Shown here: positions 42,058-52,659 of the stretch, piece by piece
Layout: each line of letters opens with the position of its first letter
Position numbering within the stretch: the stretch's first letter is position 1
From: Scolanthus callimorphus
Lineage: Eukaryota; Cnidaria; Anthozoa; Actiniaria; Edwardsiidae
Assembly (NCBI GenBank): GCA_033964015.1
Contig: CM066912.1
Span: 14,109,399-14,173,398, forward strand
DNA: 64,000 bases
Direction: 5' to 3'
Translations under genes and position numbers: made by a program
Notes under the pieces: model-generated
Told to the model about the DNA's origin: nothing
Database searches by the model: none
What the model saw: the letters and a program-made list of their open reading frames with translations, nothing else

Positions 42058-42397
42058 ATAATATGGAACAGAATAAAGTGTTTTGCCAAAAGCAAGGTGA
42101 ATACAGTGGTGACCCACCCCTTTATTGCACCAACGCCCCCCTCCCCCCTCGATAAATAATGACCAGTCCCTAAACAGCAGCCCGCACTGCCCCCGGGTCC
42201 ACAGCTATTTAGGATTACAGTTTAGTGTTTATATTACCTGGGTACTAGTTTTATGTTACAGATGTACTGTACCAGCGTTATTATGATGCACAAAAAATAA
42301 GTGTTCAATAATAAAACTCAATGAGGGAAACCTTTGTTTTTTGGGCATAGAAACATTAATATGGAACAGAATAAAGTGTTTTGCCAAAAGCAAGGTG
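42058..42397 (+). repeat. 298-bp unit, outlying copy
   Basis: AATATGGAACAGAATAAAGT, CCCCTCGATAAATAATGACC, CCACAGCTATTTAGGATTAC and TTTTTTGGGCATAGAAAC in the same order as the main array at 43554-44870. Confidence 0.88.
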
Positions 42398-42745
42398 AAA
42401 TGACATAATTTTCCCATCCTTACCGTGTTTTCTAGGAGGGGAAATCCAGAATGTCGAATTTTAGGCGAGGAAAACACGCATAACCCGCAGTTGTGAGAGG
42501 AAGTTGGCAGGTGCCAAAAATACTAGCTTGCCTTGAAGTCTTCGTTTTCTCTTCTAGTTTTCATTTTTGTGACATTCCTTCGCTTTCCAAAACATGTCAC
42601 GACTCGGTCGTTCGGTCTTGGACTATTAATTAAATAAAGGTTTCTGTTCTGTTCTAAGTTAAATCCTAAGTTACTCCTTTCCGATCCTGCCGATTCGCGA
42701 GTCGTCTCGGATTCAAACTATCAAAATGCAATGTTCGATATACAC
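42398..42745 (+). repeat. 348-bp duplicated block Y, copy 1
   Basis: AAATGACATAATTTTCCCAT to ATGTTCGATATACAC. It is practically identical to 45230-45577, 2.8 kb away in the same orientation. It contains a CATGTCACGACTCGGTCG stretch and no supported gene. Confidence 0.94.
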
Positions 42746-42751
42746 GGAAGA

Positions 42752-43168
42752 GCGGAAGAGCACCCTAAAAAAGTGGGGGTGCCGAACAGGCAAAAAATGA
42801 AGTGTGGATGTAATTTCTATTTTCCATGTTTTCACCTCACATATATTTTGATGAAAATATGTCACAATGTAATCTTAACCCCTACTGAGCCTAATGTCAC
42901 AACAGAAACAAATAAAACAACAAACAAAAGGTTCTTCTGTTCCTTTTCTTTTTTATGTGTAAATACAAAAAAATATATAGTTTCAAAAAGCTCAGCCCGC
43001 ACTGAACCTGGGTCCACAGCTATTTACGATTACAGTTTAGTGTTTATATTACCTGGGTACTAGTTTTATGTTACAGATGTACTGTACCAGTGTTATTATG
43101 ATGCACAAAAATAAGTGTTCAATAATAAAACTCAATTAGGGAAACCTTTGTTTTTTGGGCATAGAAAC
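42752..43168 (+). repeat. 417-bp duplicated block X, copy 2
   Basis: It matches 41641-42057. It is followed by unique sequence and a GAAGT microsatellite. Confidence 0.93.
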
Positions 43169-43251
43169 TGTAGATTTCAATAATTCGTGACGGGCAAACA
43201 TCTCGAGACACACATAACTCAACATGACTTTATTCGTCTCTGACATCACAT

Positions 43252-43293
43252 GAAGCGAAGTGAAGTGAAGTGAAGTGAAGTGAAGTGAAGTGG
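43252..43293 (+). repeat. (GAAGT)n microsatellite
   Basis: About eight GAAGT units after one GAAGC variant. Confidence 0.95.
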
Positions 43294-43553
43294 TTCGACT
43301 ATAAAACAAATCTAATGTGAGCTACAAAAGTCATACCTAATGAAACTACAAAGAAAGGCAACTACTTACGATTATCTGCCCTCAAAATATTAAGCGAGAT
43401 GAGATTTCTAGTCCAGATTTCAAGTCATATTCCTCAATCGTACGAGCAAAGTTGACGTCTGTAAATCACTAACCTCGTGTATTTTGCTAACTGTCAATCA
43501 ATTGACTGGACCGGAACCCAGACTGAACCGGAACCGGAAACGAAATCTTACAG

Positions 43554-44870
43554 AAACATTAATATGGAACAGAATAAAGTGTTTTGCCAAAAGCAAGGTG
43601 AATACAGTGTTGACCCACCCCTTTATTGCACCAACGCCCCCTCCCCCCTCGATAAATAATGACCAGTCCCTAAACAGCAGCCCGCACTGCCCCCGGGTCC
43701 ACAGCTATTTAGGATTACAGTTTAGTGTTTATTTTACCTGGGTACTAGTTTTATGTTACAGATGTACTGTACCAGTGTTATTATGATGCACAAAAAATAA
43801 GTGTTCAATAATAAACTCAATTAGGGAAACCTTTGTTTTTTGGGCATAGAAACATTAATATGGAACAGAATAAAGTGTTTTGCCAAAAGCAAGGTGAATA
43901 CAGTGGTGACCCACCCCTTTATTGCAGCAACGTCCCCCTCCCCCCTCGATAAATAATGACCAGTCCCTAAACAGCAGCCTGCACTGCCCCTGGGTCCACA
44001 GCTATTTAGGATTACAGTTTAGTGTTTATATTACCTGGGTACTAGGTTTATGTTACAGATGTACTGTACCAGTGTTATTATGATGCACAAAAAATAAGTG
44101 TTCAATAATAAAACTCAATTAGGGAAACCTTTGTTTTTTGGGCATAGAAACATTAATATGGAACAGAATAAAGTGTTTTGCCAAAAGCAAGGTGAATACA
44201 GTGTTGACCCACCCCTTTATTGCACCAACGCCCCCCTCCCCCCTCGATAAATAATGACCAGTCCCTAAACAGCAGCCCGCACTGCCCCCGGGTCCACAGC
44301 TATTTAGGATTACAGTTTAGTGTTTATTTTACCTGGGTACTAGTTTTATGTTACAGATGTACTGTACCAGTGTTATTATGATGCACAAAAAATAAGTGTT
44401 CAATAATAAAACTCAATTAGGGAAACCTTTGTTTTTTGGGCATAGAAACATTAATATGGAACAGAATAAAGTGTTTTGCCAAAAGCAAGGTGAATACAGT
44501 GGTGACCCACCCCTTTATTGCAGCAACGCCCCCCTCCCCCCTCGATAAATAATGACCAGTCCCTAAACAGCAGCCTGCACTGCCCCTGGGTCCACAGCTA
44601 TTTAGGATTACAGTTTAGTGTTTATATTACCTGGGTACTAGTTTTATGTTACAGATGTACTGTACCAGTGTTATTATGATGCACAAAAAATATTGTGTTC
44701 AATAATAAAACTCAATTAGGGAAACCTTTGTTTTTGGGCATAGAAACATTAATATGGAACAGAATAAAGTGTTTTGCCAAAAGCAAGGTGAATACAGTGG
44801 TGACCCACCCCTTTATTGCACCAACGCCGCCCTCCCCCCTCGATAAATAATGACCGGTCCCTAAACAGCA
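43554..44870 (+). repeat. Tandem array, period 296-298 bp
   Basis: AATATGGAACAG begins at 43561, 43857, 44155, 44453 and 44751: four full units and a truncated fifth. Alternate units share variants (GTGTTGACC versus GTGGTGACC; CACTGCCCCCGGG versus CACTGCCCCTGGG), which suggests a two-unit, about 596-bp higher-order period. The array ends at a MITE at 44872. No coding. Confidence 0.95.
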
Positions 44871-44871
44871 C

Positions 44872-45006
44872 GGGCCGGTTCCTAGAAGGCCAGTTAAGAG
44901 TTATCAGTGGATAAACACTTATCCAACGGATAAATCCAGAACAAATCCTATAGAACAGATAACTTTTATCCGTGGATAACTTTATCCAACCTTTCAGGAA
45001 CCGGCC
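44872..45006. mobile_element. 135-bp MITE with GGGCCGGTTCC ends
   Basis: GGGCCGGTTCCT at left and AGGAACCGGCCC at right are TIRs. Inner GTTATCAGTGGATAAA and TTTATCCGTGGATAAC-type blocks also pair. It interrupts the fifth 298-bp unit after CTAAACAGCA. Confidence 0.85.
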
Positions 45007-45229
45007 CCAGGAAGTTAGCAGAGAAAAGAGATTAGTTCATCAATAAGTACACTGTCACTCTGACAGTCTACAATCCAACATGGGTGCAAATAACAATAGG
45101 ATTACCGTAGTTTTGTAATTAAGTTTTTGTTTTCTTGAGTTATAGATCAATTTCAGTTTTCTATTTCTTAGACATGTCAACTTGTGAAATGCAGAGAAGA
45201 GAGGCCTGTGGTAGCAGGAAAACAAAAAC

Positions 45230-45577
45230 AAATGACATAATTTTCCCATCCTTACCGTGTTTTCTAGGAGGGGAAATCCAGAATGTCGAATTTTAGGCGA
45301 GGAAAACACGCATAACCCGCAGTTGTGAGAGGAAGTTGGCAGGTGCCAAAAATACTAGCTTGCCTTGAAGTCTTCGTTTTCTCTTCTAGTTTTCATTTTT
45401 GTGACATTCCTTCGCTTTCCAAAACATGTCACGACTCGGTCGTTCGGTCTTGGACTATTAATTAAATAAAGGTTTCTGTTCTGTTCTAAGTTAAATCCTA
45501 AGTTACTCCTTTCCGATCCTGCCGATTCGCGAGTCGTCTCGGATTCAAACTATCAAAATGCAATGTTCGATATACAC
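45230..45577 (+). repeat. 348-bp duplicated block Y, copy 2
   Basis: It matches 42398-42745. The sequence downstream (AATGAACAGCGACG) differs from copy 1, so the block end is sharp at ATATACAC. Confidence 0.94.
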
Positions 45578-46315
45578 AATGAACAGCGACGTTTACCTTT
45601 ATTCCTGTGTGTAGAAACAACTTTAGTGTATCCTGCCTGAACTCCCATCTCCCTATAAAGAAATCACAAAGTGAGTTTAAACAACTCGCAATGGCCGCCA
45701 TTAAACTTAAGTTCCCTCACACTTTTATTTCTCCTACTTATCAAACCGTATCGACTAACACTTAACTACCGTTATGTGGAAATCAAAACAAAGTTTTATT
45801 CAATTAACCAAGTAATCTAGCAAAGCAGTATTTGGGTAGTTCATGACTTTCATGTGGTCCAGGCTTGCTTCGTTCTAAAACAACAAAGACGGCGACAGTC
45901 GACAACAATATTACAAAGTGAATAAAAACCCACCTTTTACGGTTCCTCCATGTAATTTTAGTCCCCCAAAAAGCCACTGTTCTATTATAAACGCCTCGTG
46001 TCCGCTAGACCACGACTGTAGTGTTTCATGTTTGTCACCCGTTTGTCAAAGTTGGCTGCTCGCCGAATCTCGCCTCTCGGCTTTCTTGTTGTCAACGAGA
46101 AGAACTCTTTTGACTTCTACATACACTTGTTGCTCCGAAATTTGCGTAGTACGATTCTGTTGGTTCTCACAGCCGCTCCCAAGTGTAGTTTCGTCTTGTG
46201 CATTGGCCACGAATCGAAGTAACTCAATATTTATATAAATCTTCTCGGTTTCTTTCTTGGTTTCCTGTAGTGTGACGTCAGTATCGCGATTCACCCTGCC
46301 ACTCTGTGTTGTTGT
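45578..46315. other. No supported gene
   Basis: Open frames of 82-106 codons at 45918-46294 on both strands overlap and are unrecognised. A TGACGTCA site is at 46272. No repeats identified. Confidence 0.3.
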
Positions 46316-46347
46316 GAGCCGTCAATATTTTGTGGTATTGACGGCTC
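46316..46347. repeat. 32-bp hairpin, 12-bp perfect arms
   Basis: GAGCCGTCAATA faces TATTGACGGCTC around TTTTGTGG. Its arm sequence recurs in the palindrome at 46633-46825 (GCCGTCAATATTTTGTGG). Confidence 0.92.
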
Positions 46348-46632
46348 AAAAAGAGCTAGCAAAATTCAACTTTTTTCGCACGAATTTATGTTTCATTTCA
46401 TTGTCAATAGTTAGAAATAACGTTTAGCTATATTTCTAGCAATATCTTATGGCAGAAAGAGATTTTTTTCGCCGAAAAAGATGGAAAAATGTAAACAGAA
46501 AATGCTCGAGCTCGTGCGAAAAGCCCATGTGATTGCGTGAGATCGTGCGTAAATGTAATGAGAATTGAAATTTCAATCGACAATAAATAGCACTATTTCT
46601 TGCCATTTCCTCCAGAAAATCTTCAAGAATCG

Positions 46633-46825
46633 CGATACAATATTAATTACGATTTTGAGACGGCAATTCCACAAAATATTGACGGCGTTGGAAGAAAATA
46701 TTTTCACGTTTTGGGCTCCGTCGCTGCGCGACTCCGCCCAATACGTGAACATATTTTCTCCCAACTAGCCGTCAATATTTTGTGGAATTGCCGTCTCAAA
46801 ATCGTAATTAGTATAATATAGTATC
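46633..46825. repeat. 193-bp palindrome
   Basis: Arms of about 75 bp: GATACAATATTAATTACGAT and GACGGCAATTCCACAAAATA face TATTTTGTGGAATTGCCGTC and ATCGTAATTAGTATAATATA. The GC-rich centre is GGGCTCCGTCGCTGCGCGAC. Mirror open frames on both strands follow from symmetry. Confidence 0.92.
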
Positions 46826-46849
46826 GAGGATCGAGGGAGCAGCGCCCCC

Positions 46850-47100
46850 CTGACTACCTACCCCTCCCCCTGTCGCGTCGCTCGGCTCCATGTTGTGACG
46901 TCACCGGCGAGTGATCGCGAACGCGCGACCATCACCAAAGCATCGACCACCCACCCCTCCCCAGTCATGCGGGTGTCACTCACTTGGCGGCGCCATGTTG
47001 TGACGTCATGCCAATCTGTGACGTCAGTCCTCACGACACGCACGGGAAAATGGCGGGAAATCTCGACGTCGAAAATTCACTCGCATCCCTTTTGCGACCT
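46850..47100 (+). promoter_or_regulatory. CpG-rich promoter-like region
   Basis: Two CCATGTTGTGACGTCA blocks (about 46889 and 46993) with CRE sites, a GGCGGCGCCATGTTG YY1-like match, a third TGACGTCAG site and AAAATGGCGGGAAATC, which resembles an E2F site at a start codon (ATG at about 47049). Such clustering is promoter-like, but no intact gene follows. The frame from 46984 runs through a tail motif into a gene fragment. It may be a gene or element promoter separated from its coding part. Confidence 0.4.
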
Positions 47101-47165
47101 GTGATGCTTTGGGTACCCTGTGGGAATTCATACATGCGCTATTATTTGCGATCGTTTGGACGCTT

Positions 47166-47221
47166 TTTCCTTAGGTATGGTGCTCCGCTCTGCGGCCTTC
47201 GGCCGCAAAGGAGCTCCGCTA
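47166..47221 (+). repeat. Tail motif 4
   Basis: TTCCTTAGGTATGGTGCTCC, then the hairpin TGCGGCCTTCGGCCGCA, then AGGAGCTCCGCT. It is full-length with a perfect 7-bp stem. It directly precedes the gene fragment at 47225. Confidence 0.88.
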
Positions 47222-47224
47222 AAA

Positions 47225-47574
47225 AGCTGGCACATTTCCTTAGATCACATAATAACATTCCCAGCAACTTTTTGATGAGTTTGGCTGTGGCTTATGGCTC
47301 AATACCATGCAGGGCCGTGAGGCCAAACACCAGAAAATTAAGCAGTTTGCTGATCATGCCACCCACAAAAAAACAGGTGGGAAAACGTATTCCAGCACAA
47401 ATATATGCAGTTGGTTTGGCTTCGGAGAGTGACCCACATAGTGACTGCTACAGCAAAAGCAAACAGGAATACATTCCTAAAAATGTCATTGACCACCCTG
47501 ACAAAACCTGTTACTGTGGCCTTCCTAAAGCTGAATCTCCTTTACTGGATGTGGTAAAGGCCTGTGTAACTTAG
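47225..47574 (+). pseudogene. C-terminal fragment of unclassified element protein (copy 2)
   Basis: Two frames are needed. 47286-47432 reads LNTMQGREAKHQKIKQFADH, a stretch parallel to GLGKLNIR ... FAEHATRTTRW in the copy at 55580-55650. A shift then leads to YSKSKQEYIPKNVIDHP and CYCGLPK before the stop at 47572-47574. The copy at 55700-55830 has YSKSKEQYLPSELHQPGF and CTCGF. The shared SKSKxxYxP and CxCG spacing is the evidence for one family. It is too short to be functional. The frame that extends back to 46984 passes through a repeat tail and is not believed. Confidence 0.6.
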
Positions 47575-47670
47575 TAGAGTAAACTCAGAATGCAAAAGTC
47601 ATGTTTAAGTAATTATTGCAAGTGAGAAAGTATTTCAGAAGTTTTTTAAGCTAAGCCCAAGAAAGTGCTT

Positions 47671-48420
47671 TTATTTATCACTTGTGCAGAAATATTGAAA
47701 GCTAGAACAAAATACAGTTTTACTTTGTACAGTATTTATTACATATGTATTTATCATGCCAATGAGCTTTAAAATAAAGAGTTTGATTATTTTGTTGAAG
47801 TTGAAGTTGAAGATTCCTTTTTAAAACAGGAGGGTTTTAGCTTAGCCCAAGAAATAGTTTTTTATCACTTGTGCAGAAATATTGAAAGCTAGAACAATAA
47901 AGTTTTACTTTGTGCAGTATTTATTATGCCAATGAAATAAAGCAATAATTATTTTTGTTGTATGTTATCAGCACAGGCATATCTTTTTATCACTTGTGCA
48001 GAAATGTTGAAAGCTTGTGCAGAAATGTTGAAAGCTCAGAACAAATACTGTTTTACTAGTACAGTACTTATTATGCAAGTGAGCTTTGAATAAAAAAGTG
48101 CTTGATTAATTTTGTTGTACATGTAAGTTATGTTATCAGCTCAGGGTCATCTTGGCTAATAATCAGCCTTGCAGTTCCCTGATGAACAACTGTTTTTAAC
48201 AAGAAATTTAGAACCTTGAGTTCATACACAATCATCCTCTGTATTAGTAATGCCATGAAATGACTTCTCAATGCTGTGGTACTCCACTTTCATTCCAGAA
48301 TCCAAAGTGAGCTTTGAAAACAAGTGTGATTATTTCTGTTGTATGTTATCAGAACAGGTTCATCTTGGCTAACAATCAGTCTTGCAGTTCCCTGATTGCT
48401 GATATCTTTCTTTATAAAAC
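47671..48420 (+). repeat. Degenerate tandem repeats, about 125-165 bp
   Basis: CACTTGTGCAGAAAT(A/G)TTGAAAGCT recurs at about 47679, 47861 and 47991 (with an extra inner copy at 48018), each followed by ACAGTTTTACT and TATTTATTATGCC-like blocks. CAATCAGTCTTGCAGTTCCC-type blocks recur at about 48160 and 48378. No coding. Confidence 0.75.
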
Positions 48421-48530
48421 CCTTTGCTGTTTCTCTATTTCCTGTGGCTCTTGTTAGAACAAAGAGAAGCTGTCTTGATTCACTTACAGTAACTGCAGTT
48501 TTTTTGTTGTTGTATGTAAGAGTTAATTAC

Positions 48531-48622
48531 CGAGGATGGGGTCAATACGCGATTTACAGTACCGAGGGCCGTTAGGCCCGAGGGAATGTAAAGCGTATTG
48601 ACCCCATCCGAGGTAATTAACT
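48531..48622. repeat. 92-bp palindrome
   Basis: AGTTAATTACC, ATGGGGTCAATACGC and TTTACA face TGTAAA, GCGTATTGACCCCAT and GGTAATTAACT. The centre is CCGAGGGCCGTTAGGCCCGA. Confidence 0.9.
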
Positions 48623-48639
48623 GGCTTATTACATGATTG

Positions 48640-50029
48640 GCAAGGTTTTCAGAAAACAGGAACAAATGAAATGCATTCTTCTTATTGAATTTCAAAGTTT
48701 TGACAAGGAGTATAGTTTACAATTGAAAAGGGTAGCGCATTCCGATAGGAACCATTGCTTGTTAGTTAGCTGTTTTCATAGAAGTACGTTCCCCAGAGAA
48801 AATGAATGACAGGTTTTATTCAACCATGATTGACAAAGGTCCAAACAAAAAATATACAGCTTGAGTGCATTCATTTGTTAGCAGAACACGAATTATGTCT
48901 TTTGTTTTGTTGAACAAAACAGCCAGGCCAGTCAATCGAGTGGCTTTTTGTAAAAGCGCGACTCATTCAAACGCTATTTTCGTTTGTACCACGCACTGAC
49001 TGCTACAAGTCAATTTGCATAACGCTGAGCAACAACATGGTTCGGAACTGCTTCAAGCTGGAGTAACTGAAGGCAAGTTTCAAGTATTTTGCACTCGTTG
49101 GTTGTTCTCTAAGATAAGATATGTAAACGATTTCATCTGTATTTTCAGGTTTACCTGCTTGAACACACTCTATGGGCCAGGAAACCAAGCAAGTAGGCTG
49201 GACAAACGCTTTATTGTTCAAGTCGGTTCAAGTGAAGGCGTTTCTCGGATATGGTGTTTTGTGGCGTTCAACGGGATTCGCGCATAAAGGATAATCATGC
49301 AGGAGCAAATAGAGCGAATTTCAGATGACTGTCGTGAGTTATTCGCAATTACTTTGTAATTACACCTATAAGTTTTATTCAGAATTGCTGTAATCACGTT
49401 GCGATTGGTCTCCACTACAGTCATATGAAATCCGCTCTATTTAACAATTAGACAGATAGTCATATAGATGCATAAACTGAGATTATTGGTGTTTTTTCTC
49501 GGGATAAGTGTATGGATTTGAATTCACTAGGAAAAGAGTTTGGGGGTGACTAGATAGGGTAGCGATAAGTAGAATGTCCATGTATTTAACTGAGTTAAAT
49601 ACCTAATGTTTATTTAATGACGTATTTAACTCTGTATATACCCGGGATGTTCCACTTACAGCTATTCAATTCTTTTCATCAGCCCCTCTCTTCCCTAGAG
49701 AATTTCAAATCCCTTCCCGGCTTTAAGTTACTTGCGAGGTATGTACGTTAGTTGGAGACCTCAAAAACACAATGGAAACCGTGTCAATCATGTAATAATC
49801 TATTTCAGTCCCATATATTCGACGTAGCAACTGACAAAACACCATCGAATATTTCTTCGTCAACGTTGCGTGAAATTCCATAACCCACGGATTTTTCGTT
49901 GCCCTTCTACTGCAAAGTCTTCGTTTGATCTTTTTGTACCATTGGCGTAGCTCCCTCTGCACCATCGGAAAGACTTTGAGAACTCTCCCTTTGTTGCCTT
50001 GCAAAAACAATCTTGTTTTACTGAGGGAA
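48640..50029. other. No supported gene; one hairpin
   Basis: At 49311-49438 AGAGCGAATTTCAGATGACT faces AGTCATATGAAATCCGCTCT, a foldback of about 128 bp with an inner GTAATTACACC / GGTGTAATTAC-like pairing. Remaining open frames are short and unrecognised. Confidence 0.45.
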
Positions 50030-50430
50030 TCACCCGGGGAGGGGACTCTAAGGTTAAAATGCTAGGGGTGACCGTCGGGAAACTCCAATTTTGACCCTAA
50101 AAAATACCTGGTCGGAAAAATTTCCAACCTGAAAAATACCCCTCAATCTGAAAATACCCTAAAAAATACCAACAATTTTGACAGATTAAATTTTGTTCTG
50201 GCCGTTTATTTAATATACATCAAATGTATCCTCTCGACTTTCAAAAACACTACCTTTTTTTGCGTGAGAACCCGCTAAAAAATACCTATTTTTCTTACTA
50301 TACCGTTTGTTATTTTCGAACCCCTAAAAAATACCAGATCGCCGATTTCAACCCCTAAAAAATACGACGGTCACCCCTAGCATTCGAATATAGGGAGTCC
50401 CCCCCCCCACCCCCCGCGGGTATCAGCTTC
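50030..50430. mobile_element. 400-bp MITE with repeated CCCTAAAAAATACC
   Basis: TIRs of about 45 bp: ATGCTAGGGGTGACCGTCG at left (50067-50087) and CGACGGTCACCCCTAGCAT at right (50364-50384), with GC-rich outer ends (CCCGGGGAGGGGACTC; GAGTCCCCCCCCCCACC). The interior has at least five (C)CCTAAAAAATACC blocks. A diverged copy is at 15130-15345. Confidence 0.85.
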
Positions 50431-50639
50431 AAAAGCTTCTGAAATACTTTCTCGCTCGCAACAAATTCCTGATGATTAAAGCCCAGATTTAAACAGTACT
50501 CGTATTCGGCATTTCTCAACTTCTTTTCTATGAATGCCTCTAGTTTTCTTTATCCGCCATGTTGAATTTCTGAACACAGCCTCGTTTGCGTGCGCGAAAC
50601 TTACAGAGATTCCAGAGGAGCCTCGATTTCGTGCTCGAC

Positions 50640-51012
50640 ATAAGTTTTCAGTCTTTTCGCCACTGTGCTTGAGGAGATATAATTTTTTCTTCGCATACCA
50701 CAGGGTTCCCATGTGTACACTAACGGACGACGGACGGACGGCGTACGCTATAGGTTTAATACCAGAAAAATAAAGAAAAAATCATATCTCCCGAAGGGTA
50801 GCTTCTATAGAAGCCAAACTTGGACAAACTGTCAAAGACCACAAGAGGAACTCTACACCAAAGTCACGTGCCCTTACGTCATCAATGACGTCATCAACAT
50901 GATCCAAAATGCCCGTGACGTTCAAAAATCAACTCGATAGTATACTATACGTTTTCCCTTAGGTATGGTGCTCCGCTTGCGCGGGCCTTCGGCCCACGCA
51001 GGAGCTCCGCTA
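50640..51012 (+). mobile_element. 3' portion of a head/tail element with tail motif 5
   Basis: GGACGGACGGCG, AAAAAATCATATCTCCCG, GCCAAACTTGGACAAAC, AAGTCACGTGCCC and TACGTCATCAATGACGTCAT correspond in order to 5930-6110. The tail (50952-51012) is TTTTCCCTTAGGTATGGTGC, TCCGCT, the hairpin TGCGCGGGCCTTCGGCCCACGCA in outline (stem TGCG.GGGCC / GGCCC.CGCA), GGAGCTCCGCTA. The last 110 bp recur inverted at 59319-59425. The 5' head is not found upstream. Confidence 0.75.
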
Positions 51013-51013
51013 T

Positions 51014-51188
51014 AATAAACAACTTACTAACCTCGTTTGCTCGGACAGTAGGGAAAAATTCCAGACTTCGGGCTGAAATTTCTGCTTTACGAACCTCGCC
51101 CAGAGGCTCGGTCCGTAAAGCAGAAATTTCATCCCTCAGTCTGGAATTTTTCCCTACTGCCCTCGCGCTCGGTTAGTAAGTAGTTATT
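51014..51188. repeat. 175-bp palindrome abutting a tail
   Basis: ACTTACTAACC, ACAGTAGGGAAAAATTCCAG and TGAAATTTCTGCTTTACG face CGTAAAGCAGAAATTTCA, CTGGAATTTTTCCCTACTG and TTAGTAAGTAGTTATT. The centre is CCTCGCCCAGAGGCTCGG. It starts two bases after tail motif 5. Confidence 0.92.
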
Positions 51189-51224
51189 CTTTTTGCTCTC
51201 CCTCTTCGCGTATACATCGTATAG

Positions 51225-51445
51225 AGCTGAAACTCTGCCTTTTTACTAAAATCAATATGCTCTTTTCATTTCTGAACATATTTGGGTGAAGCTGCTCATT
51301 TTAAAGGTGACCGGGTCACGTGACCATCTGTTGCAAAAGGCCTTTTGATTGGGTCGACCCAGAATTCTGAATCGACGAGCCGTGCCGGGAATCACGCCTC
51401 TGGTACGGCGTGGCGGCAAACGGCGTTCTAGAGTCGCGCCAAACC
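51225..51445. repeat. Dispersed repeat, inverted relative to 25735-25975
   Basis: AAAATCAATATGCTCTTTTC, AGGTGACCGGGTCACGTGAC and CATCTGTTGCAAAAGGCC are the reverse complement of 25855-25960. Confidence 0.7.
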
Positions 51446-51984
51446 TACTTGTAATTTATGTGAATTAGCAAATAATGAATGCAAATTGCACTTTGTTGTC
51501 TCAAAACCTGAAAATCAATTCCATCCCCTCGTCGCAAAAGTCGGTGTCCCCCGGACAGAACATGCGTAATGCCATACGACTCGCAAATACAAAATGGCGC
51601 CACATGAACTGGAATTTATTTCAACCTAAACTCCATAGAAGTGACCTTTATTTGAGAGTTTTAAACTATTTTTCGAATGGAACTGATGATACAATAAAAT
51701 TAGATCAAAGACAGTCTTGAATTCATGGACTTTAATGTAGATCAGAAAAGTTGTACTTTACACTTCGCAAGGTTTATAGAAAGCAGTCAGCTTTCTACAG
51801 TCTGAAACTTTTTAGGATATTGCTAAAGTTTCAAATTGCTTTACACGCAGAAGAGCTCATTTTATTCAGTAAATATTGCCTGAAACTGGCTCATTAAAAT
51901 GCAACTTTGAAGCTGGTTGAGGCAATGGCGCGTAACACGTCCAAGGAAATGTTCGACTCAGGTTCGACGTTTGCCGCCGCCATC

Positions 51985-52170
51985 CGTCATGTATGACGTC
52001 ATCAAAACTAGAGAAGTCAATATCTCAAGAAGGCAACATCGTTAGGTGACCAAACTTGGGTAAAGTTATATTGGAGGTACGGGATGGTGCAACACCAAGG
52101 TCACGCCGCTGGCGTAATCGATGACGTCATCAAAAATAGAGAAGTCAACATCTCAAGAAGGCAACATTTA
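51985..52170 (-). repeat. Orphan CRE-satellite units (1.5 copies)
   Basis: On the minus strand, two TTGAGATAT(T)GACTTCTCTA/TGATGACGTCAT segments enclose ACCCAAGTTTGGTCACCTAA: an array 1-type unit. The second palindrome is decayed (GCGTAATCGATGACGTCATC). No head or tail adjoins. Confidence 0.85.
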
Positions 52171-52324
52171 TCAGGCATGAGTGGGGTTCTGTAGGTTATA
52201 AACTGGGGTTCTGAATGTTTTCTTTTTCACTTGTGCAAGGCATCAATACTGTTCTATAGCATGAATTTGCATTGCTGGCGGATGGAGCAAAAGCAACAAA
52301 TTAACTCTCTTATTCTCTGTCAAC

Positions 52325-52600
52325 AGAACTGGCCTGTGGTTTTACAATCGAATATCGTGTCAGCAGCAGCCTTTCTCTGCAAAGAAAACAAGATGGCAGA
52401 TGCAGGAGAACTTGTGTCCACAGTGAATGTCATAATTTTGTCCTTCCTGAGACGACCATAACTCCAAAAAATCAACTGAAGTTGGCACTGAATTGATGCA
52501 GCTGTCCAGAGCAGTGGCAAAAAAAAAAACATTTGGGAAACGACAAGAGCTATAAGCTAAGTACCATCTAGCACAACCATTTTGCATGCTTGCTAGTTCA
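52325..52600 (+). repeat. Left long inverted repeat
   Basis: It runs from AGAACTGGCCTGTGGTTTTA to CACAACCATTTTGCATGCTTG. It contains an ATG (52393), a 26-bp extra block (TGTCATAATTTTGTCCTTCC) absent from the right copy, and an A11 run. Confidence 0.88.
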
Positions 52601-52659
52601 ACCTGGAAACTGTGACCGCCACTTCCATCATTAGCAAAAGCTATATTCAGAATATAAGT

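Noticed and set aside
41661..43063. Repeated small protein GVPNRQKMKCGC...
   Set aside because: It appears twice only because block X is duplicated. The frames differ at their ends.
46984..47574. 196-codon frame with ATG near a promoter-like region
   Set aside because: It reads through a tail hairpin motif. A different frame (47286-47432) carries the recognisable GREAKH segment, so the long frame is not the real one upstream of about 47440.
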